A DNA stretch of 64,000 nucleotides from Metabacillus sediminilitoris (GCF_009720625.1 NZ_CP046266.1:5003501-5067500); one strand, 5' to 3'. Counted from the stretch's first letter, positions 26,046 to 34,559 are shown. Translations and numbers: made by a program. Notes: generated from the sequence alone by a model not told the origin.

Positions 26046-26150
26046 GAGCCCGGTGCGGGAAATACGCACGCCGGGTTCTGTGGGGGTTTGAGCCGCCAAA
26101 TGGGCTGCCTTTCTACCCGGAGTCGGGGGGCATCACCCCCTCCTACTCGA
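26046..26150 (+). ncRNA. group II intron 3' end (domain V and VI) without its reverse transcriptase
   Basis: Domain V is textbook: GAGCCCGG (26046-26053) pairs with CCGGGTTC (26071-26078), then TGCG with CGCA around GGAAATA, with the two-base CG bulge on the 3' side and the AGC catalytic triad near the base. A domain VI-like stem (GAGCC/GGGCT) and a TCTACCC end follow to about 26125, then a GGGGGG/CCCCCC palindrome to 26150. No reverse-transcriptase gene lies upstream, so this is a relic or a 5'-truncated insertion. Confidence 0.75.
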
Positions 26151-26170
26151 TTTCGAATTACCAAATGCTA

Positions 26171-28411
26171 TTATTTTGCTTTGATATGTGCAACGACACT
26201 ATTATTTCTGTAAGTGACAGTTACCTTGTAACCATCAGCAGTTACATTATCGAATTTACCTTTCACCTTGTCGGCAGTCATTAAAGTAATGTTTGTAACC
26301 TTTTCTATTTCATAATTAGAAAGATCCAAATTCAGGTCCCCACCATCAAGGTATAACAGTCCATCTACATTTAGTTGACTGTTGTCATTATCCATAGCAA
26401 TATCTAGGTTTCCAGCTTCCATTGTTAAATTGCCATTTAAATTTAAAGGTCCATCTACATTAACTAAAACTGCACCATTTTCTACATAAAGATCGCCTTC
26501 ACCAAAAGCAGTCGTAGAAGTAGCTTCTAACGTTCCTCCTTGTAGCAATGTGCCTCCTGAATAACTATTATTTCCTGTCAATGTAAGCGTTCCTGTCCCT
26601 TGCTTGGTAAGCATACCATTGCCAGTAATATCATTTCTCCACCAATCATGGGCATTAAATCTTCCTTTTGAAGCATCCATATCCACTGTTACATTGCTTA
26701 AAAACGCACCATATCCATCAGATGCTGTTACCAAATCAAGTCTTCCCCAACCATTTGACTCGTCTATTACAGGGTAGCCTGATTCAATTTCTGTAGTATA
26801 CAATACTTCTCTACGTTGCTTATCTGTCAAGTAAGGCTGACGAGTTTCCAATAAAACTTCTGCCCCTTTAGGTACTACAGGGTCTAAACCTTTTGTTCCT
26901 GTTTGAGGTAATCCGTAAGTAAGTTTTTCCCGATAGAAAGCTTTATTTGCTTCATGATCTTCCCACTTTTCTTCATCGTACGCACTTTCAAACTTATAAT
27001 CCTCTGTTACCGTATGTGCATATTCGTACAAGCTCATTTCTTTTGATTCAGCTAATTCACCAAATACTTCTCCAGTATTTTCATAAGCCTTATCCAATAC
27101 CTCTTTGTTTTCTGGAAGATTGTATGCATAGGCAGTCATTGCTGTAGATTGTATTCTTGCTCCTATAACATCAAGTGGAGAGTGCATTCCACTCACTATT
27201 CTATTTTCTCCCATTTGAGCAGCTCTTGTTAAAAATTCAGCATATCTTTCCGGTGTTGCGTATGCAAATCCGAATGTTGACAAATAAGATGCACTTGTAT
27301 GCCCACTTGGAAAAGCTCCGTCTTTGCCTCTTCCGTCTTCCGCTTCTCTTTTTACATATTCTAATGCAGGAATTACTTCCACATTCGTTTCATATTGTTG
27401 GTAATGTCTTTCTCCCGTTTCTTTTTTACCACCTGAAGGTAATTCTTCTACTGTACTTTCACCACTGCCGATTGTTTCCCAAACAGGTAAACCGTTCTTA
27501 TCAACAACTTCTTTCACTTCTCCATTTGAATTCATTCTGTATGGTCTTGGAGAAGAGAAAAAGTACTTAGAAGGGTTTGACGAAGAAGGGCTCCTAAATC
27601 TAATTAAATGAACTAAATCCATCGCATCTGATAGTTCAGATCCCTTCCATTGTCCCATTCCTTGACTTTCGTCTTCAACAGTCGTTTCTTCCAATACTTT
27701 ATTCATGTCCTCTGTTGATCTTACAACACTTGTGATCGGGTTAACGATATCTACGTAGGTATTAGCTAAAGGCCCATAAGCTTCCATCATACTATATATC
27801 TTATCTCTTTGATCATCATAATAGGCCGCTAACGCCTCTTCATCAGTTCTGTTTTTGGTAACGTCTTCTACATATTTTATATTAGCTGCCCAAGTCTCTG
27901 CATCTCTGATTTCTTCGTTAGCATATGTCTTCTTATCTGCTACTACTTTTGTCTTATCATTTTTATATCCATCAAAATAAACGGTAGGTCCGTCACCATA
28001 GTTTGCAACCTTACCATTTGCACCTGGTTTAGTTAACGCTGTTCCGTCTCTCCAATCTGGTTGATTCATAGACCAGATTTGATCAAAACCATCTAAAATA
28101 TTAATAAAAGGATTAGTCGCAGCTATATTCTTTAAGATAGCATCATTAGCATTTCCACCATTATCCACTGCTGGTAAAGGTTGATTAACTTCAGGAGCAT
28201 CTACATTTACTTCTTCAGTAGTCCCTTGTGGCTTTGAAGGTTTTGAAAGCTTATCTTTTATTGAGGCATTATCAACCCCAGTTTGAATTTCATTTTTCGC
28301 AAAGCTCCGCTCGATATCAGAATATTGACTGGCGGCCTGAACAGGAAGCGTAGAAGATGCCATAGTTAGTGTTGCAAGTAATATTATTGATTTTTTTTTC
28401 ATAAATTTCAT
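26171..28411 (-). CDS. secreted PAP2-type acid phosphatase with a beta-helix repeat tail
   Basis: Exported phosphatase. The signal peptide runs from MKKKSIILLATLTMASS to a VQAA cleavage region. The class A/PAP2 phosphatase core (about residues 330-450) has KREAEDGRGKDGAFPSGHTS and ENRIVSGMHSPLDVIGAR, which hold the Lys/Arg, the PSGH His and the final His-Asp pair. The last about 150 residues contain an autotransporter-associated beta-strand repeat (GTGTLTLTGNNSYSGGT), then Asn/Asp-rich strands, but no outer-membrane barrel, as expected in a Gram-positive. The start is ATG 28411 or 28402; upstream TTG is unlikely. PhoP-box-like repeats lie upstream, so phosphate-starvation control is inferred. 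Confidence 0.88.
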   Translation of the reverse strand: MKFMKKKSIILLATLTMASSTLPVQAASQYSDIERSFAKNEIQTGVDNASIKDKLSKPSKPQGTTEEVNVDAPEVNQPLPAVDNGGNANDAILKNIAATNPFINILDGFDQIWSMNQPDWRDGTALTKPGANGKVANYGDGPTVYFDGYKNDKTKVVADKKTYANEEIRDAETWAANIKYVEDVTKNRTDEEALAAYYDDQRDKIYSMMEAYGPLANTYVDIVNPITSVVRSTEDMNKVLEETTVEDESQGMGQWKGSELSDAMDLVHLIRFRSPSSSNPSKYFFSSPRPYRMNSNGEVKEVVDKNGLPVWETIGSGESTVEELPSGGKKETGERHYQQYETNVEVIPALEYVKREAEDGRGKDGAFPSGHTSASYLSTFGFAYATPERYAEFLTRAAQMGENRIVSGMHSPLDVIGARIQSTAMTAYAYNLPENKEVLDKAYENTGEVFGELAESKEMSLYEYAHTVTEDYKFESAYDEEKWEDHEANKAFYREKLTYGLPQTGTKGLDPVVPKGAEVLLETRQPYLTDKQRREVLYTTEIESGYPVIDESNGWGRLDLVTASDGYGAFLSNVTVDMDASKGRFNAHDWWRNDITGNGMLTKQGTGTLTLTGNNSYSGGTLLQGGTLEATSTTAFGEGDLYVENGAVLVNVDGPLNLNGNLTMEAGNLDIAMDNDNSQLNVDGLLYLDGGDLNLDLSNYEIEKVTNITLMTADKVKGKFDNVTADGYKVTVTYRNNSVVAHIKAK

Positions 28412-28584
28412 ACCTTTTATGTTTCTCCTTTTCTGCTGCAAATTTTTAAATGATTAATTTTAAAATACTTTATTTTCTCCTTTAATATTTATTCAATCTC
28501 TTAGACGAAATTTAAGAAGTTGAATGCTTATTAAACACACAAATTTTACTATAAGGAGTGTATGATATTTGAATATAGGGAAAA

Positions 28585-28612
28585 TGTTAAAGTTATGTAA
28601 ATTTTATGTAGC
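28585..28612 (-). promoter_or_regulatory. three PhoP-box-like repeats upstream of the phosphatase
   Basis: On the minus strand GCTACA, TTTACA and TTAACA start exactly 11 bp apart (28612, 28601, 28590). The PhoP consensus is TT(A/T)ACA repeated every 11 bp. A -10-like TATATT (28577-28572) lies seven bases downstream. The leader to the start codon would be about 155 bases. Confidence 0.6.
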
Positions 28613-28635
28613 AGGGTAGGGAGTTTTTACGAAAA

Positions 28636-28815
28636 ATTGTAGCTTTTTGTAGAGATCCCAAAACAGAAAAGGAGTGGCTTTAAAACAAAAAAGGAAGCTC
28701 AGAAAGCAACTGCAAAATTGATCTATGACCTTGAACAAGGTATTTATTATAAAGAATCTTATTTACCTTTTGAGAAGTTCACCTGGGATTAGTTAGAACT
28801 GTATTCGAATACAGG
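28636..28815 (+). pseudogene. decayed phage/ICE-type integrase N-terminal fragment
   Basis: The stretch reads CRDPKTEK in one frame and, after a shift, RSGFKTKKEAQKATAKL then IYDLEQGIYYKES and PFEKFTWD, a stop, then LELYSN. This is the arm-type DNA-binding and SAM-like start of a phage integrase (typical pattern GFKTKKEAE...ELENGTY...TFGEFLEEWLE). No start codon or catalytic domain remains. Confidence 0.6.
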
Positions 28816-29087
28816 TACGCTCCTCCGTTTGATATGGCTACTAGTTATTTCTTAAATATTTATAACACCATAATTAGTACAATATTACTTTAAGTACAAC
28901 TCTTCATAATCTCTAAGCTATTTCAACTTTGATCTTAAACAATCTGGCCCGTTTATTTAAGAACAACTGCCTGTTCCAGTAAAGAACTTTTTTTCTATGG
29001 AACATCATCGACACCTACAGATGGAACCCGCCACCTGACGTGAACCCCGAACAGCCATAAAGAACAAAGAGCCGTTTTTACAATAAA
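28816..29087. other. gene-free gap with a repeat motif
   Basis: AACAATCTGGCCCGTTTATT at 28939-28958 belongs to the dispersed GGCCC family. A GC-richer piece (29025-29060) looks like insertion-sequence debris, but I cannot identify it. No gene is supported. Confidence 0.3.
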
Positions 29088-29089
29088 TA

Positions 29090-29106
29090 AAGATGATCGT
29101 CATCTT
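29090..29106 (-). terminator. terminator of the monooxygenase gene
   Basis: AAGATGA (29090-29096) pairs with TCATCTT (29100-29106); flanking AATAA/TTATT extend the stem. It abuts the stop codon at 29108. Confidence 0.65.
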
Positions 29107-29107
29107 G

Positions 29108-30334
29108 TTATTTATCGAATACAAATTCAGGATTAATGGCTACAGGTTTTTTCATGACAAATAGCTTCTTCTGAATCATCGAAAAAAGGGGAGTCTTGAA
29201 AGCAGCAGATACGATGTATGGTCGGATCCCTTTCACAAATTTTGACGAAGTAAAAAACAAATTTCCCATTCGTTCTTGAATTTGGTGAATTTCCTCAATC
29301 TCCTCACTTCGAATTTCTTGGACTCTACAGAGAACTTTAGCTGAGACATCACATTTTTGTAGCGCATCCCAAATAACATCAGCCGCTACAACTGCTGTCG
29401 TTACTGCTAAAGAAACTCCTATTGCTCCTACAGGAGATGAACAATGAGCAGCATCACCGATCAGCAAGCAGCCATTCTTTGCCCACGTTTTAACCATATG
29501 ATTTTTAGCTTGAAGTGGTACGAACGGTTTAAAGTCAACCAAAGATTCAGCAAATTCATGAAATCCTTTGTTTGCATGCATAATTTCTTGACGAAAATTT
29601 TCTATCCCTTGACGCTGTGTTTCTTTCCATTCACCCCGTGGTAAAGCAATGCCTACTTGAAGTAAATCAGGGTATTTCGGCAGTGTTATATAGCTGTGTC
29701 CCTCTGTGATTTTAAATCGTAATTCTTCACCCCAATGAGAAGGCCGTTTTACACTGAACCAGATTAGATCACCAGGATAATGTTGATATTCTAATTCAAA
29801 ACCACCTAAACGACGAATCGTGGAAAACCGTCCATCAGCTCCGACTACTATTTTCGCCTGAAATTCAAGCAGCTCTTTATTTTCTCGCTCAACAACCACT
29901 CCTGTTACTGTTCCATCCTTCTCGAGTAGTTTTTTTACCGGGGCATGAAACATCATATCAAACGTTGGATATTCCTTTGCTTTATTGTAGAGTGCTTGAA
30001 GTAAAATAGGCTGAGGAATCCAGAGCGCATAAGGTGCTTCTGCAATCATGGAAGTAAAATCAAAGTCACCTTTCTTTTTATCATAATGATAAAAAGCACC
30101 TTTCTTTAGCTTAGAATGAGGCAATTGTTCGATATACTCGCGTAATTTCAATTGATTAAGCAATTGAATAAAACGGGGCTGAAGCACTTCTCCACGGTAT
30201 TCACGATCAAAATTATCGTGGCTCTCCAAGACGATTACTTGAACACCAGCCTTAGCCAGTAATAAACCCAGCATCATACCCGCTGGTCCTCCCCCAACAA
30301 CAATGACATCCTTTAGTAAATTTTTATTAATCAT
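29108..30334 (-). CDS. FAD-dependent monooxygenase (PHBH-like)
   Basis: Group A flavoprotein monooxygenase. The N-terminal dinucleotide fold DVIVVGGGPAGMMLGLLLAK binds FAD; VVGADGRFSTIR is the DG motif, and NGCLLIGDAAHCSSPVGAIG is the GD motif that contacts FAD ribityl/pyrophosphate. It hydroxylates an aromatic or antibiotic-like substrate that cannot be named. The start is taken as ATG 30334, after GGGAGG; the frame extends 28 codons further upstream, but that part has no binding site and lies before the Rossmann fold. A dispersed repeat (30414-30439) lies in its upstream region. Confidence 0.88.
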   Translation of the reverse strand: MINKNLLKDVIVVGGGPAGMMLGLLLAKAGVQVIVLESHDNFDREYRGEVLQPRFIQLLNQLKLREYIEQLPHSKLKKGAFYHYDKKKGDFDFTSMIAEAPYALWIPQPILLQALYNKAKEYPTFDMMFHAPVKKLLEKDGTVTGVVVERENKELLEFQAKIVVGADGRFSTIRRLGGFELEYQHYPGDLIWFSVKRPSHWGEELRFKITEGHSYITLPKYPDLLQVGIALPRGEWKETQRQGIENFRQEIMHANKGFHEFAESLVDFKPFVPLQAKNHMVKTWAKNGCLLIGDAAHCSSPVGAIGVSLAVTTAVVAADVIWDALQKCDVSAKVLCRVQEIRSEEIEEIHQIQERMGNLFFTSSKFVKGIRPYIVSAAFKTPLFSMIQKKLFVMKKPVAINPEFVFDK

Positions 30335-30413
30335 TACACATATTTCCTCCCTATATTTAAATGCTAACATGGAATTATATGTAAAAAAATCGATGTAATG
30401 CTTGCTTTTGTTA

Positions 30414-30439
30414 TTCAAGAATATGGCCCGATTGTTGAA
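30414..30439. repeat. dispersed GGCCC intergenic repeat, copy A
   Basis: TTCAA, 16 bases containing TATGGCCCGATTG, TTGAA: a 26-base imperfect palindrome. Copy C at 39546 has the same length and arms. Confidence 0.5.
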
Positions 30440-30511
30440 AATCGTAATTAGTAAATGATAATCTAAAATTCAAATGGGAACTTCGATTAAAGCCCTTTTA
30501 TGTTCGGCTGT

Positions 30512-31267
30512 CTAGACATTGCCTAGATAGCTTCGCGTTATGTTTTGGAGAACAATTTTTCCATTCTTACTGTATTTTTCGAATAACTCTGATAGGAGAA
30601 AAACAAAACTTTTATACTCTTCGTCATTTTTTTTCGGAGCATAGGACGCTGATAAATTCCTTCCCAAAAAGCCTTCATAATCAAAAAGCAAATCATTTTG
30701 ATACTTTTTAAACTCATACTTTCCATCCCTAAAAAAGCTGTTAAACACTTCTGGAGTTTCCTCTATTCCACCGCTAAATCCTTTGAAATTTGAACAGGTC
30801 TTTTGGCAAATTTCTGCATTCTCTTTAATAATCGGACTAGTTAAATCTCTGCTATTCCAAACAAGAGCGACATTTGCCTTTTGTTTCAAAATCCGTTGAC
30901 ATTCGATTTTGAATGCTTCTTTATCAAACCAATGAAATGCCTGGGCAACAGTTACTAAATCCACACTTTTCCCTTTTAAAGTGGTATTTTCAGCAGTTGC
31001 TTTTATTGATTTAAAACGAGAATATAGTTTTAACGATTGCTCAGCCATCTTTCTCATGTCATCATTTGGCTCAACTCCAATAACATATAAACCTCTTTCA
31101 AGCAGCTGGTGGCTAAATATCCCCGTACCTGAACCAATATCGGCCACAATCCGATCCTCTTTCAGTTGGTTAGCTGAAAATAAATAATCAATATATTCAT
31201 TAGGGTAACTGGGGCGATATTTCGCATATATATCGGCCTTGTCGGTAAAATTTCCTGTTGTTTTCAC
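30512..31267 (-). CDS. class I SAM-dependent methyltransferase
   Basis: Small-molecule methyltransferase of the UbiE/YcgJ-like type. Motif I IVADIGSGTGIFSHQLLERG (about residues 39-58), the acidic VIGVEPNDDMRKMAE post-motif, and VDLVTVAQAFHWFD (motif II region) define SAM binding. The N-terminal DIYAKYRPSYPNEYIDYLF is typical of the subgroup. The substrate is unknown. The start is GTG 31267 with GAAGAAGG upstream. It runs in the same direction as the monooxygenase, 177 bases apart with a repeat between, so co-transcription is uncertain. Confidence 0.88.
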   Translation of the reverse strand: MKTTGNFTDKADIYAKYRPSYPNEYIDYLFSANQLKEDRIVADIGSGTGIFSHQLLERGLYVIGVEPNDDMRKMAEQSLKLYSRFKSIKATAENTTLKGKSVDLVTVAQAFHWFDKEAFKIECQRILKQKANVALVWNSRDLTSPIIKENAEICQKTCSNFKGFSGGIEETPEVFNSFFRDGKYEFKKYQNDLLFDYEGFLGRNLSASYAPKKNDEEYKSFVFLLSELFEKYSKNGKIVLQNITRSYLGNV

Positions 31268-31422
31268 AGTACTACCTTCTTCCCCACGATATTATGTACA
31301 GAAATAGGAACTAAATAATTAATTCCTGCTTCAATCTCTAAGTCTACAACTTAAGAGTCCAGCCAAATGGCTCTGCCTCAGTTCCATTATGAATTCCCGT
31401 TAATATATCGTAAATTTTTTTT

Positions 31423-31500
31423 GATAAATGACCAGTTTCTCAGTATTAAAATTAAGAAATTGGGCTTTTTTCGTTACTCTAAAAACGCGGCCGATTGTGA
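31423..31500. repeat. copy of the intergenic hairpin repeat with inverted loop
   Basis: TTTCTCAGTATTAAAATTAA then GAAATTGGGCTTTTTTCGTT, ending in CGCGGCCGATTGT. It matches 18678-18720 except that the 11 loop bases are in the opposite orientation. The gap 31268-31535 holds nothing else. Confidence 0.45.
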
Positions 31501-31535
31501 AATCTGACTTCCAAACGGTAGATTCAATGATAAAA

Positions 31536-32177
31536 TTAAAGTTCTTTCATTTTACGGCTCAGGATCATCCACTCGACGATCACGATGTTCAGAACAAGGC
31601 CCGCCCAAATATTTACCTTTAGAAGCTCTTCGATCAGCTGCTCTCTTCCGCCTGAAAGCGTGAAGCCATTCAAAGTAAGATAACAGAGAAGAAGAATCGG
31701 CACCAGGATGCGGGCACTGACAGCCACCAGGGTGATGCTGAAGCTGCGTATCATCCATATCCGATGTTCGCTGAAACGTCTTTTTACAGCTTTTCGGTAA
31801 GCCTGCCAGGTTGTAAATAACCATAAAATGGCCAATGCCAGAAAGGCCAATGCTTTTGTAAAATCTTCAACGTAGAAGATAACGGCGAGTGCAAGAAGGC
31901 CGCTGATACAGACACTAATGACATAGATTCGGCCAATAATGCGATGGACCTTTGGGTTATCGCGGCGAATACGGTTTATAAACTGAAGAAACCCGGTCAC
32001 TAAGGCAATGAAAGCAAATGCAATATGCATGATCAGTGCAGGATATTCGATGGTTTCTGATGAAATCGCTATACGGCTTTTAGCAGGATCGAGAGTCAAA
32101 TAAGGATACATAAAAGGCAGCATCACCCCGATCGATACAATAGCTAAAATCCACCAGCTCTTCTTTTGTTTGATCAT
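31536..32177 (-). CDS. DUF2306 family membrane protein
   Basis: A 213-residue membrane protein with six to seven predicted helices. The DUF2306 family is recognised by IMHIAFAFIALVTGFLQF, the loop NPKVHRIIGRIYVISV and RRFSEHRIWMIRSFSITL, whose conserved His residues sit at membrane boundaries and suggest heme or metal contact (inference). The function is unknown. AAAGGAGG precedes the ATG. Monocistronic by appearance. Confidence 0.8.
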   Translation of the reverse strand: MIKQKKSWWILAIVSIGVMLPFMYPYLTLDPAKSRIAISSETIEYPALIMHIAFAFIALVTGFLQFINRIRRDNPKVHRIIGRIYVISVCISGLLALAVIFYVEDFTKALAFLALAILWLFTTWQAYRKAVKRRFSEHRIWMIRSFSITLVAVSARILVPILLLCYLTLNGFTLSGGREQLIEELLKVNIWAGLVLNIVIVEWMILSRKMKEL

Positions 32178-32322
32178 TTGTTTTCATCCTCCTTTGGCTC
32201 TCTTAATTGTTTTCCTGCTAAGAGATAAATTGTGTGCCCTTTTCCGGAAGATCGTTTATGTTAGATATAGGCTCCACAGATGTTAAAGAAAAGCACTCGA
32301 TAAGAAAAAGTGATGAAAATGC

Positions 32323-32658
32323 TTAATTATTATTAAATGAATCTTCTTCAAACTTTTTATAGGCTTCTTCTATTCCCATAATAACGTTTTTAATCTTCAT
32401 ATGCCCTTCTGTATATACAGGATGGTCTCTTAATTCTTCCCACATATAATGGTACTTTTGAACATTATTAGTTTCACAAAAAATAATATCTGTGTAATCC
32501 TTTCCAGGTAAGGCTTCTGCATCAAAGAAACGCACGTGTACTTCAGGGTATTTTAAGATAATTTCTTTTAACTCATTAGCCCGTTTTCCTCTTTCTTCAC
32601 GAGTCATGGCAAGCCAAGATGGATAAAACTCTATTAAAACGATAAAGACATAATTCAT
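32323..32658 (-). CDS. darcynin family protein
   Basis: A 111-residue protein with the darcynin pattern: VLIEFYPSWLAMTREERGKRA at the N-terminus, then VRFFDAEALPGKDYTDIIFCET and a YHYMWEELRDHPVYTEGHM end. The fold is expected to be a dimeric alpha/beta barrel like YciI or monooxygenase-type small proteins; no function is established. GGAGGTGAATA precedes the ATG. Confidence 0.72.
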   Translation of the reverse strand: MNYVFIVLIEFYPSWLAMTREERGKRANELKEIILKYPEVHVRFFDAEALPGKDYTDIIFCETNNVQKYHYMWEELRDHPVYTEGHMKIKNVIMGIEEAYKKFEEDSFNNN

Positions 32659-32722
32659 TCTTATTCACCTCCATAACTAATTTCTCCCTCTATATTAGAG
32701 TCTAATATAAGCAATATCTTTC

Positions 32723-32791
32723 TTCCATTAAATGGACAAATTCATTAAGAAGAGCACATTTCTTGCTCCAGAAATGCGCCATTTAATGGAA
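32723..32791. repeat. 69-bp element with 13-bp perfect terminal inverted repeats
   Basis: TTCCATTAAATGG (32723-32735) and CCATTTAATGGAA (32779-32791). The inner part contains AGAAATGCGCC, linking it to the dispersed GGCCC/GCGCC family. No coding content in the gap 32659-32963. Confidence 0.5.
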
Positions 32792-32963
32792 CAATTTATT
32801 AAACACGATTCAAATGCGTATCTTTTAAATACGTAGGTATTTTCGCCCTCCGTTCCAGTTTTTCATTTATATAGCTATTTTGGGACTTATCGCCAAAATG
32901 ACATTTAAAGAAGACATGTCTTTGTGAACATGTCTCCTGATGTTAAGAAATATCATCTTAAGT

Positions 32964-33635
32964 TTATCGCCACTCAACAACCTCATCCAGATTTTGTCTT
33001 GTTTTTGGACGTTTGGGATCCTCTTGCCGATATCCGAAAGCGACCATACAGGCTACACCGAAATCGTTTGCGTTAATGATACCCTCATTTTGTAAAATAG
33101 CGGTCACCTGCTTTTTATCAAAACCTTCGATCGGACAGGAATCAATACCAATTTGAGCCGCGGCTGTCATCATGTTTCCCAATGCTATATATGTTTGTTT
33201 GCTTGCCCATTCAAAAATGAGACGGTCATTATCTTCGAGTTCTGTTTCGACGAAGGATTTATAGAAACCGGAAAGACCTTGCACAACTTCTTCAGGCATA
33301 TGATGAATGTCTTTCATCATTTTGATCACGTGAACCGAATCATGCCTTAAGCCTTCTTTTCTTCTAGCCAATATAACTACAAAATGGCTGGCAGTGGGCA
33401 GTTGTCCCTGGGCACCGCCGGATACAGGTTTTAATTTTTCGCGAAGCGCTTCATCCTGGATCACGACAAACTTCCAAGGCTCTAAGCCAACTGAACTTGG
33501 AGATAATCTTCCTGTCTCCAAAATAAAGTGAAAATCTTCATCCGAAATCTTTTTGTTGTTATCAAATGACTTGCAAGCATGTCTGAACTGGTAAGCTTTT
33601 AAAATTTCTTGTTTTTTACTCTCCGTTCCTATCAT
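32964..33635 (-). CDS. yfkO: NAD(P)H nitroreductase YfkO-like
   Basis: FMN-dependent nitroreductase of 223 residues, closely following B. subtilis YfkO: FRHACKSFDNNKKISDEDFHFILETGRLSPSS, then EPWKFVVIQ, ASHFVVILARR, WASKQTYIALGNMMTAAAQIGIDSCPIEGF (FMN and dimer contacts) and VAFGYRQEDPKRPKTR at the end. It reduces nitro compounds and quinones in the cytoplasm. GGAAGG precedes the ATG. It is a single-gene unit. Confidence 0.9.
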   Translation of the reverse strand: MIGTESKKQEILKAYQFRHACKSFDNNKKISDEDFHFILETGRLSPSSVGLEPWKFVVIQDEALREKLKPVSGGAQGQLPTASHFVVILARRKEGLRHDSVHVIKMMKDIHHMPEEVVQGLSGFYKSFVETELEDNDRLIFEWASKQTYIALGNMMTAAAQIGIDSCPIEGFDKKQVTAILQNEGIINANDFGVACMVAFGYRQEDPKRPKTRQNLDEVVEWR

Positions 33636-33900
33636 GTGGAATCAACCTTCCTTTTCTGTTTTTTTGTAAACATATTTTTCAGTCAATCATCGGATTTATA
33701 TTTCCTCTGTTTGATAACAGATCAGCTGCTAGAATAACCAATTTTTGGATTGATGTCCATTAAAGTCTCTTCTCATTAACTAGCTTCTATACTAAACTCC
33801 CCGTTAATTGAATAACTTATAGATCGGTTTTACTTACGAATAATTCCTTCTCTTATTCAAGAATATGGCCCTTTAACGGAATAACATGACTGACGTTTTT

Positions 33901-33960
33901 AAACAACTTTATTATGTTTTAAACGACTTTATTGGAAATTCAACAACTTTATTGTCATTT
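33901..33960. repeat. three tandem 20-bp repeats
   Basis: AAACAACTTTATT at 33901, AAACGACTTTATT at 33921 and CAACAACTTTATT at 33941: exact 20-bp period. A dispersed-repeat copy (TTCAAGAATATGGCCC) lies at 33856. No gene in 33636-34227. Confidence 0.6.
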
Positions 33961-33963
33961 AAC

Positions 33964-33997
33964 AGGAGTACTTCCCTAATTTCAGTGAAGTACTCCT
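33964..33997. terminator. 11-bp hairpin
   Basis: AGGAGTACTTC (33964-33974) with GAAGTACTCCT (33987-33997); the tail is TATTCCTCTTTTT on the plus strand. No upstream gene on that strand is evident. Confidence 0.45.
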
Positions 33998-34072
33998 TAT
34001 TCCTCTTTTTCGGGGGATGTGCAAAAATACCCCCTATTGACTAAACAGATTAAAAAAGATTTTTAACAACAA

Positions 34073-34116
34073 TAAGCGACCTTGTTTATTCTTATCAGAA
34101 TAAACAAGGTCGCTTA
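34073..34116. terminator. 20-bp perfect hairpin with 4-base loop
   Basis: A perfect 20-base stem (34073-34092 with 34097-34116; begins TAAGCGACC) around TATC. Neither side has a compact U-tract, though the minus strand runs into TTAAAAATCTTTTTT. It lies 110 bp upstream of the IDEAL gene. Confidence 0.5.
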
Positions 34117-34227
34117 CACTATTTCCGTGCCATTAATTTTGTTATTGTCTCGAATTCTAATTCAAATGTTTTGAATATTATGAAAGTGGTTAGTATAATA
34201 GAAAAAAGGTCAAGGAGTTGATTTTTT

Positions 34228-34422
34228 ATGGAAAAGAATTTGCTTAATTCACCACAACCTGAATTAAATGTCCTAGATTCTCTATTTGCTGAAATGGTGT
34301 TAGACAAGGCTCTACTTGATTTCCGAAAAGAGAAAATCCTACAGAAAATTGACCAATCCTTACGAGATAAAAACAAAAGGGAATTCCTACGATTAACAGA
34401 AAAGTTAAAGAACGTTTCTTAA
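34228..34422 (+). CDS. IDEAL domain protein
   Basis: A 64-residue cytoplasmic protein that is almost entirely an IDEAL domain (LFAEMVLDKALLDFRKEKIL, then IDQSLRDKNKREFLRLTEKL). The domain is a short helical unit found in several small Firmicute proteins, probably for protein-protein contact. AAGGAG precedes the ATG with a 10-base spacer. The overlapping minus-strand frame is its shadow. No neighbouring gene points to a pathway. Confidence 0.82.
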   Translation: MEKNLLNSPQPELNVLDSLFAEMVLDKALLDFRKEKILQKIDQSLRDKNKREFLRLTEKLKNVS

Positions 34423-34530
34423 TTGTTGTATATAAACAGGAAAACTGAAATATAATCGAAGTTTATAAGAAGCAAGGAAGCCCAATCTAATCCTTTTAGA
34501 TATGGGTTTCTTAAATTGCTGAAAAAATAG

Positions 34531-34559
34531 CTGCTGGCTGAAAGCAGATGCTTTTTTTT
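34531..34559 (+). terminator. terminator downstream of the IDEAL gene
   Basis: CTGCT-GGCTGAA-AGCAG followed by ATGC and eight T. A longer imperfect hairpin (34471-34520) precedes it. Confidence 0.6.
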
